The notes under the pieces: model-generated | What the model saw: the letters and a program-made list of their open reading frames with translations, nothing else | What the model was told of the DNA's origin: nothing | The model's database searches: none | Assembly: GCA_003820635.1 (NCBI GenBank) | Contig: RPOS01000072.1 | Span: 1 to 14,455, forward strand | Source of the DNA: Verrucomicrobiaceae bacterium | Lineage (GTDB): Bacteria > Verrucomicrobiota > Verrucomicrobiae > Verrucomicrobiales > Akkermansiaceae | Direction: 5' to 3' | Length of the DNA: 14,455 nucleotides | Program-made: the position numbers and the translations under genes | Part shown: piece by piece, positions 7,256 to 14,378 of the stretch | Numbering within the stretch: position 1 is the first letter of the stretch | Layout: each line of letters starts with the position of its first letter

Positions 7256-9088
7256 ATGACTCTCGAGATCGCCCTCACGCTGCTGGTCATCGGCCTGACG
7301 CTCGTCGCCTTCATCCGCGAATGGGCGGCACCGGACGTGCTGGCCCTCTCCATCCTCTGCCTGGTGGTGGCGCTGGGCCTGGTGGATCCGGGAAAAATGA
7401 CCGAGGTCTTCAAGAACGAAGCACCGCTGACCATCGCGGCCTTGTTTGTCATTGGCGGGGCCTTGGAACGTTCCGGCGCGGTGGACCACATCGGGCGCAT
7501 GCTCCAGAACCGCCTTTCCGGCAATGTGCGCTGGGCGATCCTGGCCTTTTCGCTGGTCACGGCGTTTTTCAGCGCGTGGATGAACAACACTGCCATCGTG
7601 GCCATCCTGCTGCCAGTGACTCTGGGGTTCGCCCGCTCCAAGGATATCCCCGCCTCGCGGTTGCTGATGCCGCTGTCTTATTGCTCGATTCTCGGTGGCT
7701 GCTGCACGCTCATCGGCACATCCACCAACCTGCTGGTCAATGGCGCGCTGCGGGACCTCAAGATCGCGCCGATGACGATGTTCGAACTCGCCCCGATCGG
7801 TATTCCCATGACCGTCGCCGGCATCGGCTATCTGGTGATTTTCGGGCCGAAACTCATCCCCGCCCGGTCCTCGATCACCGGCAGCCTGGAGATCGACCTG
7901 CGCACCACGCCGCTGCACCACATCCTCATCGGCGCGAACTCGCCGATCATCGGCAAGTCGGTTTTTGAAACCCCGCTGGGCAACCGCACCGAGGGAATCC
8001 ACATCATGGAAGTGCGCCGCAAGGGCGCGCGGGTGATGTTGCCGCTATCGGAAATCACCGTGGAGAAAAACGACCGCTTCCTGGTGGCGCTGCACCGCCG
8101 CCGCGGGCGGGCCGCCAAGGTGGAAGCCCTGCTCGCCGGGATCGGCGCGGAAGAGCTTTCCACGGTGGATGGCATCGTTTCCGAGCTCGTCATCCGCGAT
8201 GAATCCTCGCTGATTGGCCAGACGCTGGCCCGGGCGGACTTCCGCCAGCATTACAACTGCGTGGTGCTCGCCGTGCACCGCAATGGCGTGAACATCACCG
8301 ACCGCATCGCCGAGCTGCCACTTGAAATCGGCGACACCCTGCTGGTCATCACCGCCCGCAACAATCTGGAGGCACTTGAAGCCACCCGCGACTTCGTGAT
8401 GACCGACACGCCGGACGAGCCGACGCCGGACGAGGTCCGCCATCACCGGCCGCTGCATGTGGTGCTCGCATGGTCCGCGCTGGTGGGCGTGGTGCTCACC
8501 GCCACGCTCACGGATTTTTTCAACCGGATCAACCCGGCAGTGCCCGCCATCCCGATCCACTACGCGGCGATGGTGGGCGCGCTGGCCTTGCTCTGGCTCA
8601 AGGTGATGACGCCGCGCGAGGCCTACGCCAGCATCGACTGGCAGGTGCTGCTGATGCTTTACGGGTTGTTAGGGCTTGGCATGGCGATGCAGAACACGGG
8701 CACGGCGGTATGGCTGGCGCGCAGCCTGGTGGAGATGGCGGAAAACCTCGTCCCGCCCCAATACATGGCCATCGTGATGCTGTGGTTGATTTTCCTGCTC
8801 ACACTCTCGCTCACCGAAGTGCTCTCCAACAATGCCACCGCAGTGATGATGATTCCCATCGCCGTCTCGCTGGCCACGCACTTGGGTGTGAGCCCGCGGC
8901 CGTTCATCATCGGCGTGACGGTGGCGGCATCCTGCGCCTTCGCCATGCCGATGGGCTACCAGACGCACATGATGGTCTATGGCCCGGGCGGCTACCGCTT
9001 CGCGGATTTCCTGCGCGTGGGAATCCCATTGAATATCATCTGCTGGGTCACCTCCTGCCTGATGATCCCGTGGGTCTGGCCGTTCTAA
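7256..9088 (+). CDS. SLC13/DASS-type permease with two RCK_C (TrkA_C) domains
   Basis: This 610-residue inner-membrane transporter belongs to the divalent anion:Na+ symporter superfamily; substrates in the family include di/tricarboxylates and sulfate, and the sequence does not decide among them. Hydrophobic segments cover about 2-45, 57-70, 92-125, 138-163 and 176-200 in the first half and 402-420, 434-450, 462-480, 502-520, 527-545, 550-566 and 586-607 in the second. Each half has the pseudo-symmetric transport motif: SAWMNNTAIVAILLPV (106-121) with GTSTNLLVNG (154-163), and SNNATAVMMIPIAV (524-537). Between the halves lie two soluble ligand-binding RCK_C repeats, about 212-284 and 300-372, which probably gate or regulate transport from the cytoplasm. 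The ATG at 7256 starts directly at the first membrane helix, and no upstream in-frame start exists; a purine tract (AAGGAAG, 7224-7230) is too far away for a standard ribosome-binding site. The stop overlaps that of the convergent ACT gene. Confidence 0.9.
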   Translation: MTLEIALTLLVIGLTLVAFIREWAAPDVLALSILCLVVALGLVDPGKMTEVFKNEAPLTIAALFVIGGALERSGAVDHIGRMLQNRLSGNVRWAILAFSLVTAFFSAWMNNTAIVAILLPVTLGFARSKDIPASRLLMPLSYCSILGGCCTLIGTSTNLLVNGALRDLKIAPMTMFELAPIGIPMTVAGIGYLVIFGPKLIPARSSITGSLEIDLRTTPLHHILIGANSPIIGKSVFETPLGNRTEGIHIMEVRRKGARVMLPLSEITVEKNDRFLVALHRRRGRAAKVEALLAGIGAEELSTVDGIVSELVIRDESSLIGQTLARADFRQHYNCVVLAVHRNGVNITDRIAELPLEIGDTLLVITARNNLEALEATRDFVMTDTPDEPTPDEVRHHRPLHVVLAWSALVGVVLTATLTDFFNRINPAVPAIPIHYAAMVGALALLWLKVMTPREAYASIDWQVLLMLYGLLGLGMAMQNTGTAVWLARSLVEMAENLVPPQYMAIVMLWLIFLLTLSLTEVLSNNATAVMMIPIAVSLATHLGVSPRPFIIGVTVAASCAFAMPMGYQTHMMVYGPGGYRFADFLRVGIPLNIICWVTSCLMIPWVWPF

Positions 9089-9594
9089 ACGGTGATGTCC
9101 ACGGTGAGATCGCCACCGAGACTCTCGATGGCGGCGGTCAGCGCGGATGGCTCGGCGTTTTCCGGGATGGAAACCACACCTTTCGCACGGAACATCGGGT
9201 GGCCGCTCATCGGCGCGCTTTCCAGCCCGGTGGTGAGCTCCTCGACGTTGCCACCGGCACCGGCGATGGCGGCGGTGAGCTCGCGCACGATGCCCGGGCG
9301 GTCGTTGCCCACCACCTCCACAGCCAGCGTCCGGCGGGCGGGCGCGTCCCCGGCGATTTCCCGCACGGCCTGCACGGTGAGGCCGGGGACGCCGGGTGAT
9401 TGCAGCTCGCGCAGCAATTCGTCCACCGCAGCAGCCGGGCACTCGATACGGACGATGCCGGCGAATTGTCCGGCGAGGCGGGCCATGCGGCTTTCCAGCC
9501 AGTTTCCACCGTGTTTGGCCACCGTGTCTGCGAGGGAGCGCACAAGGCCCGGGCGATCGCTGCCGAGCACGGTCATGATGAGGTAACTCTGCAT
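9085..9594 (-). CDS. Two-ACT-domain protein, GcvR-like
   Basis: This 169-residue cytoplasmic protein consists of two tandem ACT domains. The first spans about residues 3-75 and opens with LIMTVLGSDRPGLVRSLAD; the second spans about 89-169 and opens with TLAVEVVGNDRPGIVRELT. Both have the DRPG loop typical of amino-acid-binding ACT domains, followed by a helix and AGAGGNVEEL-type strand turns. GcvR, the glycine-cleavage repressor of E. coli, has this architecture and size, but many such proteins have no known partner, and no gcv genes are nearby. The start is the ATG at 9594 (MQSYLIMTVL). The frame stays open upstream but only antisense to the ATPase gene. It is divergent from that gene across 120 bp, and its TAG (9087-9085) overlaps the TAA of the permease on the other strand. 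Confidence 0.85.
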   Translation of the reverse strand: MQSYLIMTVLGSDRPGLVRSLADTVAKHGGNWLESRMARLAGQFAGIVRIECPAAAVDELLRELQSPGVPGLTVQAVREIAGDAPARRTLAVEVVGNDRPGIVRELTAAIAGAGGNVEELTTGLESAPMSGHPMFRAKGVVSIPENAEPSALTAAIESLGGDLTVDITV

Positions 9595-9714
9595 GGCGCG
9601 ATCCAAGCAGAGCCCTGCGGAAATGCCAGAAGGAATCCACGCCGGCCCGCGACTCCGTTCTTGTGAAGGTCGGGAAAGGCATGCAGTCTCGCCCGCAGTC
9701 AAACGACGAGAATC

Positions 9715-11052
9715 ATGGCCAGCGAACATCCCTTTCAGGTGCTTTTTGAAACCCTCGGGCGTCTCCCCACCACCCACGCGGAGCCGGTGAACCGGCGGGC
9801 CTACGAAACCCTTCACGAAATTCTCTCGGTGCCGGTGGAGAAAGCCGGTCGCTGCATCCTGCTGCGCGCCCCGCGCGCCGGCCATGGCAAGACCCACTTG
9901 CTCTCGCGCATCCAGCATCACTTGGGAGCAAGCCACGAGTTCATCCCGCTGCACGCGGCCTTCGGCTGCCAGATCGATGCCTCCACGGTGATCGATGACA
10001 CGCTGCGGCGGCTGTTGCGCCCCCTGCCGGCGTCCGGCGGACTGTGCGTGCTGGATCTGGTGACGCGGCGCTTGTTTTCCGCAGCGCTCCAGCCACTGGT
10101 GAGCTCCGGGGAAGTTCCCTGCCAAGACCGTGAGGCCGCACTCACCGCCCTGCGCTCCCGGCCGATCGAGACCTTCGATTTCCACCACCCGAATGCCGTC
10201 ACCGCGCATTGGGCGCGGGATAATTTCGAGATCCTCGGCCAGCGCCTGAGTGTGGAGTTGGCCCAGCGCTGCGACCTGCCGGTGCGCGAGGTGGCATTCT
10301 GGGTGGATCTTTTGTTCCGCTTCGCCGCCACCGCAGCGGACAACCCCAACCGGTTGCGCGCCCTCACCGATGCCGTCCACAGCGGCAATCCGGGCGACGG
10401 CGTGCTAATGGAGCGGCTGGAAGCGCTGCTCGGCATGCTCACCCAGCTGACACGCGTGGTGCTGGTGGCCGACGAATTGGAAGGCTTTTCCACCGATGAA
10501 TCCGCCGCGCTCAGGCTGGCGGCCTTCCTCGGCAGCCTGCGCCAGTCCGTCGAGCGGCTCGACGTGATTCTTTCGCTCAATCTGGACATCTGGGAAAGCG
10601 CCTTCCTGCCCCGCCTCAGCGGCGGACTGGCCGACCGTTTGTCCGAATTGGTCGTCGAGCTTGAACCTCTCACCGAGCAGGAAATGGTGGCGCTGCTTGA
10701 GTCCCGCGTGCCCGGCTTGGGCTGCCAGGTGCTGGCCCGTATTGACCGCAGCGAGGCGGGCACCCACGCCCGCGGGTTGATCCGCGCCGCCGGAGAGGCC
10801 TGGCTGCGGGCCTCTGCCGCGCCTGCGCCGTCCTCCCCTCCCCCGACCCCCCCGAAAACCTCCCCCATCCAGGTGCCCACCGCCGCCCCACCGCCGCAAG
10901 CCCCAACGGCCGCGGTGGAGGAACCGGTGTCCGTCCAGGCGCCTGCGGCCGAACCAAGCGCCACGCCGTCACAAAGTCCGGCTCCTGATGCGGACCGGGT
11001 GGACGATTTGCTGCGTCAATTCCGCGAACGTTATGGCCGCGGCAGCGCGTAA
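9715..11052 (+). CDS. P-loop ATPase of unrecognised family with Pro/Ala-rich tail
   Basis: I do not recognise a named family for this 445-residue protein. It has an AAA/STAND-like NTPase core: a Walker A-like loop LLRAPRAGHGKTHLL with Lys59 and Thr60 (the first Gly of GxxxxGKT is replaced by Pro53), and a Walker B VVLVADELEGF (248-258) with Asp253 and Glu254. A candidate sensor strand, LDVILSLNLDIWE (282-294), contains Asn289 and is followed by LSGGLADRLSELVVELEPLT (301-320), reminiscent of the end of an AAA domain. Residues 366-427 are a low-complexity Pro/Ala/Ser linker. The last 18 residues (DADRVDDLLRQFRERYGR and after) form a short charged helix, possibly a docking peptide. No signal peptide or membrane segment is seen. 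The ATG at 9715 follows a weak GACGAGA. nuoD starts 60 bp downstream on the same strand, so co-transcription is possible. Confidence 0.75.
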   Translation: MASEHPFQVLFETLGRLPTTHAEPVNRRAYETLHEILSVPVEKAGRCILLRAPRAGHGKTHLLSRIQHHLGASHEFIPLHAAFGCQIDASTVIDDTLRRLLRPLPASGGLCVLDLVTRRLFSAALQPLVSSGEVPCQDREAALTALRSRPIETFDFHHPNAVTAHWARDNFEILGQRLSVELAQRCDLPVREVAFWVDLLFRFAATAADNPNRLRALTDAVHSGNPGDGVLMERLEALLGMLTQLTRVVLVADELEGFSTDESAALRLAAFLGSLRQSVERLDVILSLNLDIWESAFLPRLSGGLADRLSELVVELEPLTEQEMVALLESRVPGLGCQVLARIDRSEAGTHARGLIRAAGEAWLRASAAPAPSSPPPTPPKTSPIQVPTAAPPPQAPTAAVEEPVSVQAPAAEPSATPSQSPAPDADRVDDLLRQFRERYGRGSA

Positions 11053-11068
11053 AAAAATCACAAACCCC

Positions 11069-11099
11069 TTGCGAGAGAGGCGGCTTTGGGTGCTTATTC
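11069..11099 (+). promoter_or_regulatory. Weak candidate promoter for the nuoD cluster
   Basis: TTGCGA (11069-11074) and an extended TG-c-TTATTC (11091-11099), 19 bases apart, form a poor sigma70-like pair in the 60-bp gap before nuoD. The spacing is long and the -10 matches consensus badly. The A-rich run just after the ATPase stop (11052-11057) has no hairpin before it and is not a terminator. The nuo genes may simply be read from upstream. Confidence 0.2.
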
Positions 11100-11112
11100 G
11101 CGCGGCAACGGC

Positions 11113-12372
11113 ATGAGCAATTCCACCACCGAAATCGAGGCGCCAGACACCATCGCCCGCGCCGCAAGGGCTGCGGACAGCTACCACGCCGAGGCCGATG
11201 ACCTGGTCGGCGATCACATGGTGCTCAACATGGGCCCTTCCCACCCCGCGACTCACGGCGTGCTGCGGCTCGTGCTTGAGCTCGACGGCGAAATGATCGT
11301 CAAGGCGGACCCGGACGTCGGCTTCCTTCACCGCGGTGACGAGAAAATCGCCGAGAACATGCACTACAACCAGTTCGTGCCCTACACGGACCGGCTCGAC
11401 TACCTCGCCCCGCTGGCCAACAACGTGGCCTACGCCTGCGCCGTGGAGAAACTCATGGGCTGGACGCTGCCGCCGCGCGGCCAGGCGCTGCGCGTGCTGT
11501 GCTGCGAGCTCGCCCGCCTTTCCTCACACATGCTCGGCGTCGGCGTCTGCGCCATGGACGTGGGCGCGATGACGGTTTTCCTCTACACCATGGTGGAGCG
11601 CGAAAAGGTGCACAACCTCTGCGAACAACTCACCGGCGCACGTTTCACCACTTCCTACACCCGCGTCGGCGGCCAACTCCGCGACATGCCGCCGGGTTTC
11701 GAAGCCGCCGTCCGCAAATTCCTCACCGAGTGCGAGGTGACCATCGGCGAGATTTCCAAGCTGCTCGACAAGAACAAGATCTTCCTCGACCGCATGGTGG
11801 ACGTCGGCGTGATCACCCGCGAGTCCGCCATCGCGTGGGGCATGACCGGCCCGAACCTCCGCGCCTCCGGCGTGCCGCGGGACCTGCGCAAGGACAGCCC
11901 GTATCTGGGATATGAGAACTATCAGTTCGACGTGCCCATCGCCGACGAGGGCGACTGCTACGCCCGCTATCAGGTCCGGCTGGAGGAAATGCGCCAGTCG
12001 GTGAAGATCTGCCGCCAGGTGCTCGATACGATGCCGCCAGGCCCGGTCAACATCGGCGATTCGAAGAGCACGTTGCCCGCCAAGGAACGGGTGATGATGT
12101 CGATGGAGGAACTCATCCACCATTTCATCGTCGCCACCCAGGGCATCGACGCGCCGGCCGGCGAAGTTTATTTCGCTGCGGAAAACCCGAAGGGCGAGCT
12201 CGGTTTCTACATCCATTCCAAGGGCGGCGGAGTTCCCAACCGCCTCAAGATCCGCAGCCCCTCGTTCTGCAATCTATCCATCACCTCGCGCCTGCTGCCC
12301 GGACACATGGTTTCCGACATCCCCGCCATCCTCGGCTCGCTGGATTTCGTAATGGGCGAGTGCGACCGGTGA
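11113..12372 (+). CDS. nuoD: NADH-quinone oxidoreductase subunit D (complex I 49-kDa homologue)
   Basis: NuoD forms, with NuoB, the quinone-reduction site at the foot of the complex I peripheral arm on the cytoplasmic membrane face. The 419-residue stand-alone protein (not a NuoCD fusion) has the family signatures: GPSHPATHGVLRL (41-53) with the quinone-site His, DVGFLHRGDEKIAE (68-81), YNQFVPYTDRLDY (85-97) with the quinone-site Tyr, and the [NiFe]-hydrogenase-like C-terminus with GDSKSTLPAKERV (315-327), GELGFYIHSKGG (361-372) and DIPAILGSLDFVMGECDR, the usual end of the family. The start chosen is ATG 11113; the frame also allows a TTG at 11086. Residues 1-30 are a non-conserved acidic leader. 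nuoA, nuoB and nuoC are not upstream as they would be in a standard operon. Confidence 0.96.
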   Translation: MSNSTTEIEAPDTIARAARAADSYHAEADDLVGDHMVLNMGPSHPATHGVLRLVLELDGEMIVKADPDVGFLHRGDEKIAENMHYNQFVPYTDRLDYLAPLANNVAYACAVEKLMGWTLPPRGQALRVLCCELARLSSHMLGVGVCAMDVGAMTVFLYTMVEREKVHNLCEQLTGARFTTSYTRVGGQLRDMPPGFEAAVRKFLTECEVTIGEISKLLDKNKIFLDRMVDVGVITRESAIAWGMTGPNLRASGVPRDLRKDSPYLGYENYQFDVPIADEGDCYARYQVRLEEMRQSVKICRQVLDTMPPGPVNIGDSKSTLPAKERVMMSMEELIHHFIVATQGIDAPAGEVYFAAENPKGELGFYIHSKGGGVPNRLKIRSPSFCNLSITSRLLPGHMVSDIPAILGSLDFVMGECDR

Positions 12373-12394
12373 ATTTCCCCCAGCTTGATCAACC

Positions 12395-13069
12395 ATGAAA
12401 ACCGCCATCTTTAGCTTGTTGCTGGCCGGCATTTCGCACGCCGGATTCGAACAGTGGACCAACAAGGACGGGAAGACCGCCGAGTTTGAGCTGGTGGAAG
12501 TCACCGGTGAAAGCGGCATGAAATCCGGCACCTTCCGCATGCGCAGCGGCCGCACGGTCAAAATCAGCAGCGACCACCTCAGCGAGGCGGATGCGAAGCG
12601 GCTTGAAGAATGGAAAGCGGCACCGCCGGAAGTAGAGTCAAAGCCCAGTGTGTTCGACGAGGTGCTGGACGGCAATCTCGTGATTCTCGACGGCAAGCGA
12701 TTGAAGAAGCACCAATTGGCGGCCAAGCCCACCAAATACTACGTATTCTACTACACCGCCTCGTGGTGCGGCCCATGCCAGAAATTCACGCCATCGCTCG
12801 TGGAGTTCTACAACAAGCACAAAGAAGGCAACGACTCGTTCGAATTGGTGCTTATCACCAGCGACCGCGACGAAGGCGCCATGGAAGAATACGCCAAGGA
12901 CAAGAACATGCCCTGGCCCCAGTTGAAGCACTCCAAAGTCGAGAAGTTCAAAAGCAAGTTCGACCATGGTGTGGAAGGAATCCCCTCCGTCATCGTTTGC
13001 GATCTTGAAGGCAACATTGTCACCGCCAAGGGCCGCGATCTCAACGCCCTCGGCGAGCTATTGAAATAA
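12395..13069 (+). CDS. Exported thioredoxin-like (nucleoredoxin-type) protein with N-terminal SHD1-like domain
   Basis: This 224-residue protein starts with a short signal peptide (MKTAIFSLLLAGISHA, likely cleaved after Ala16), so it should act outside the cytoplasm. Residues 17-75 (FEQWTNKDGKTAEFELVEV onward, ending HLSEADAKRLEEW) resemble the SHD1-like beta-barrel found in many secreted Verrucomicrobiota/Planctomycetota proteins. Residues 85-224 are a thioredoxin fold: redox motif TASWCGPCQKFTP with Cys125 and Cys128, a nucleoredoxin/tryparedoxin-like LVLITSDRDEGAMEEY (151-166), and the cis-proline loop EGIPSVIV (P197). It may be a thiol-disulfide oxidoreductase or reductase for envelope proteins. 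It sits 22 bp after nuoD and 2 bp before nuoE, clearly in the same operon, although no standard complex I assembly role for such a protein is known to me. No Shine-Dalgarno sequence is visible. Confidence 0.85.
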   Translation: MKTAIFSLLLAGISHAGFEQWTNKDGKTAEFELVEVTGESGMKSGTFRMRSGRTVKISSDHLSEADAKRLEEWKAAPPEVESKPSVFDEVLDGNLVILDGKRLKKHQLAAKPTKYYVFYYTASWCGPCQKFTPSLVEFYNKHKEGNDSFELVLITSDRDEGAMEEYAKDKNMPWPQLKHSKVEKFKSKFDHGVEGIPSVIVCDLEGNIVTAKGRDLNALGELLK

Positions 13070-13071
13070 CC

Positions 13072-13644
13072 ATGTCATCCTCAACTCTCCAGGAATTGGT
13101 CGCCTCGCACGAGACGCCCGGCACGAAGTTCTTCCCGCCGTTTGAAATCACGCCGGAGCTCGAAGCCGAGGCGGACGAACGCATCTCACATTACCCGGAC
13201 AGCAGGCGCTCTGCCACCCTGCCGCTGCTCCACATCGTCCAGCACAAGTTCGGCTACATCTCCGCCACCGCCATCGACTGGGTGGCCGCCAAACTCGACT
13301 TGGAGCCGATCAAGGTGCTGGAGGTCGTCACGTTTTATCCGGGCTTCCGCCAGTCCGCTCCCGGCAAGTTCCACATCCGCGTCTGCCGCACGCTGTCCTG
13401 CGCCATGGGCGGCTCGTATGAACTCATGGAGCGCCTTTGCGAACTCACCGGCATCGACCGCTCGCAGATGGATTCGCACCATCACCCGATCGTTGTTTCG
13501 CCCTGCGGAAATTTTTCGGTCGAGTTCGCCGAGTGTCTGGCCTCCTGCGGCACGGCCCCGGTTTGCATGGTGAACGACGATTTCCACGAGGGCGTCGCGG
13601 CGGAGAAAGCGGAGGAATTACTGGCGAAATATCCGGTTCTTTGA
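13072..13644 (+). CDS. nuoE: NADH-quinone oxidoreductase subunit E (24-kDa [2Fe-2S] subunit)
   Basis: NuoE pairs with NuoF in the NADH-dehydrogenase tip of complex I and holds the N1a [2Fe-2S] cluster. The 190-residue protein begins its helical domain at about residue 27 (TPELEAEADERI), continues with LPLLHIVQHKFGYIS and VLEVVTFYPGFRQ, and binds the cluster through Cys105 and Cys110 (VCRTLSC, C-x4-C) and Cys155 and Cys159 (ECLASC, C-x3-C), the canonical set. Between the two pairs, at about residues 135-148, is a His-rich insertion with an extra Cys145 (SHHHPIVVSPCGN), where most NuoE have a shorter TPDG-type turn. The ATG at 13072 lies 2 bases after the thioredoxin-like stop. Downstream, nuoF is displaced by the toxin-antitoxin pair. 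Confidence 0.95.
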   Translation: MSSSTLQELVASHETPGTKFFPPFEITPELEAEADERISHYPDSRRSATLPLLHIVQHKFGYISATAIDWVAAKLDLEPIKVLEVVTFYPGFRQSAPGKFHIRVCRTLSCAMGGSYELMERLCELTGIDRSQMDSHHHPIVVSPCGNFSVEFAECLASCGTAPVCMVNDDFHEGVAAEKAEELLAKYPVL

Positions 13645-13667
13645 AAAAAGCGCTTGCGCCCGGTAAT
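13641..13667 (+). promoter_or_regulatory. Candidate internal promoter and operator of the vapBC-like module
   Basis: The end of nuoE (stop TGA at 13642-13644) overlaps TTGAAA (13641-13646), a fair -35 element. GGTAAT (13662-13667), with a 15-base spacer, is a mediocre -10. Between them is the perfect 8-bp palindrome AAGCGCTT (13648-13655). RHH antitoxins often repress their own promoter through such palindromes. If this promoter is real, transcription starts near 13674 and favours the antitoxin start at 13690. Each element alone is weak. Confidence 0.3.
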
Positions 13668-13689
13668 GGATTACACCATCAATTACCAC

Positions 13690-13980
13690 ATGAGCGAAAC
13701 CACCTACAGATTGACCCGCACCAGCATGGCCTTGGATGGCTGGACCATCCATGCCTTGGATGAACTCAGCGAACGCCTGCACACCTCAAAGGCCGAGGTG
13801 ATCCGCCGCGCCGTGCGCGAGATGAAGGAGCGTTCAGACCGGGAGGCCAACGCCCCAAAACCCTTGGAAGCCTTGGATTGGCTCCAAGGCGGTGGCGGGC
13901 TTGCCGCTGACGAGGCCGCCAGCTACCGCAGCGCCATGGTCGCCGAACGAAATGCCAAAAAATACTGGTGGGAAGCGTGA
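13690..13980 (+). CDS. Ribbon-helix-helix antitoxin (VapB-like)
   Basis: This 96-residue small protein has an N-terminal RHH fold: a beta-strand TTYRLTRTSMALDGWTI, helix LDELSERLH (23-31), turn TSKAEV (32-37), helix IRRAVREMKERS (38-49). The TSKAEVIRRAV segment is the classic CopG/RHH signature for DNA binding. The C-terminal half (LDWLQGG, then YRSAMVAERNAKKYWWEA) has bulky aromatics of the kind that wrap and block PIN toxins. ATG 13690 is preferred because the conserved RHH strand follows directly; ATG 13666 (8 more residues) and TTG 13654 are possible. Its TGA overlaps the toxin's GTG by 4 bases, giving tight translational coupling. It starts 45 bp after nuoE. The antitoxin call rests on fold plus its PIN partner. 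Confidence 0.85.
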   Translation: MSETTYRLTRTSMALDGWTIHALDELSERLHTSKAEVIRRAVREMKERSDREANAPKPLEALDWLQGGGGLAADEAASYRSAMVAERNAKKYWWEA

Positions 13981-14369
13981 TCCATCTCGATACCAACATC
14001 CTGATCGACATCGTCACGGCGCATTCGCCGCAGGTGGCCGTGGTGCGCGATTGGCTGTCGGAGGGCAGGATTCTCACCGCCTCATCCGTCGCCTGGTCCG
14101 AGTTTCTCAACGGCCCGCACTCCCACAGCCAGAAGGACGCCGTGCGCGCGGTGCTGGCGGGTGGCATTCGCCCCTTCGATGAGGAACAGGCGGAATTGGC
14201 CTCGCGCCTGTTTCACATCACCGGCCGCCGCCGTGGTTCGCATGCGGACTGCATGATCGCCGCGGCAGCCCTCGCCAAACGCGAGGTTGTCGCCACCCGT
14301 AACATCAAGGATTTCCAACGCTTTGTTCCGCACGGCCTCATGCTGGAGGCCATTCCCACCGTCGATTGA
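13977..14369 (+). CDS. PIN-domain ribonuclease toxin (VapC-like)
   Basis: VapC toxins are Mg2+-dependent endoribonucleases that cut tRNA or rRNA and stop translation until an antitoxin neutralises them. The 130-residue protein has all the PIN acidic residues: Asp5 in MIHLDTNILIDIV, Glu42 in SSVAWSEFLNG, Asp91 in GSHADCMIAAAAL, and Asp112 in VATRNIKDFQRF. The site therefore looks intact and the toxin presumably active. The chosen start is GTG 13977, which overlaps the antitoxin stop as GTGA and yields the standard MIHLDTN opening; a GTG at 13968 would add three residues. It ends 9 bases before the nuoF-like gene, so ribosomes leaving vapC could re-initiate there. No mobile-element ends are seen around the pair. 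Confidence 0.92.
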   Translation: MIHLDTNILIDIVTAHSPQVAVVRDWLSEGRILTASSVAWSEFLNGPHSHSQKDAVRAVLAGGIRPFDEEQAELASRLFHITGRRRGSHADCMIAAAALAKREVVATRNIKDFQRFVPHGLMLEAIPTVD

Positions 14370-14378
14370 TTTTCTGCC

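Noticed and set aside
9595..10380. Minus-strand open frame extending the ACT gene by 262 codons over the ATPase gene
   Set aside because: Antisense to the ATPase. The translation is low-complexity, rich in Arg and Gly, and without ACT features.
10810..10995. C-rich, repetitive stretch near the end of the ATPase gene, considered as a tandem repeat or frameshift artefact
   Set aside because: It translates in frame as a Pro/Ala-rich linker followed by an ordinary charged helix and a normal stop, with no regular repeat unit.
11052..11057. A-rich run after the ATPase stop, considered as part of a terminator
   Set aside because: It is A-rich on the coding strand, with no hairpin before it; a terminator for this gene would need a T-run.
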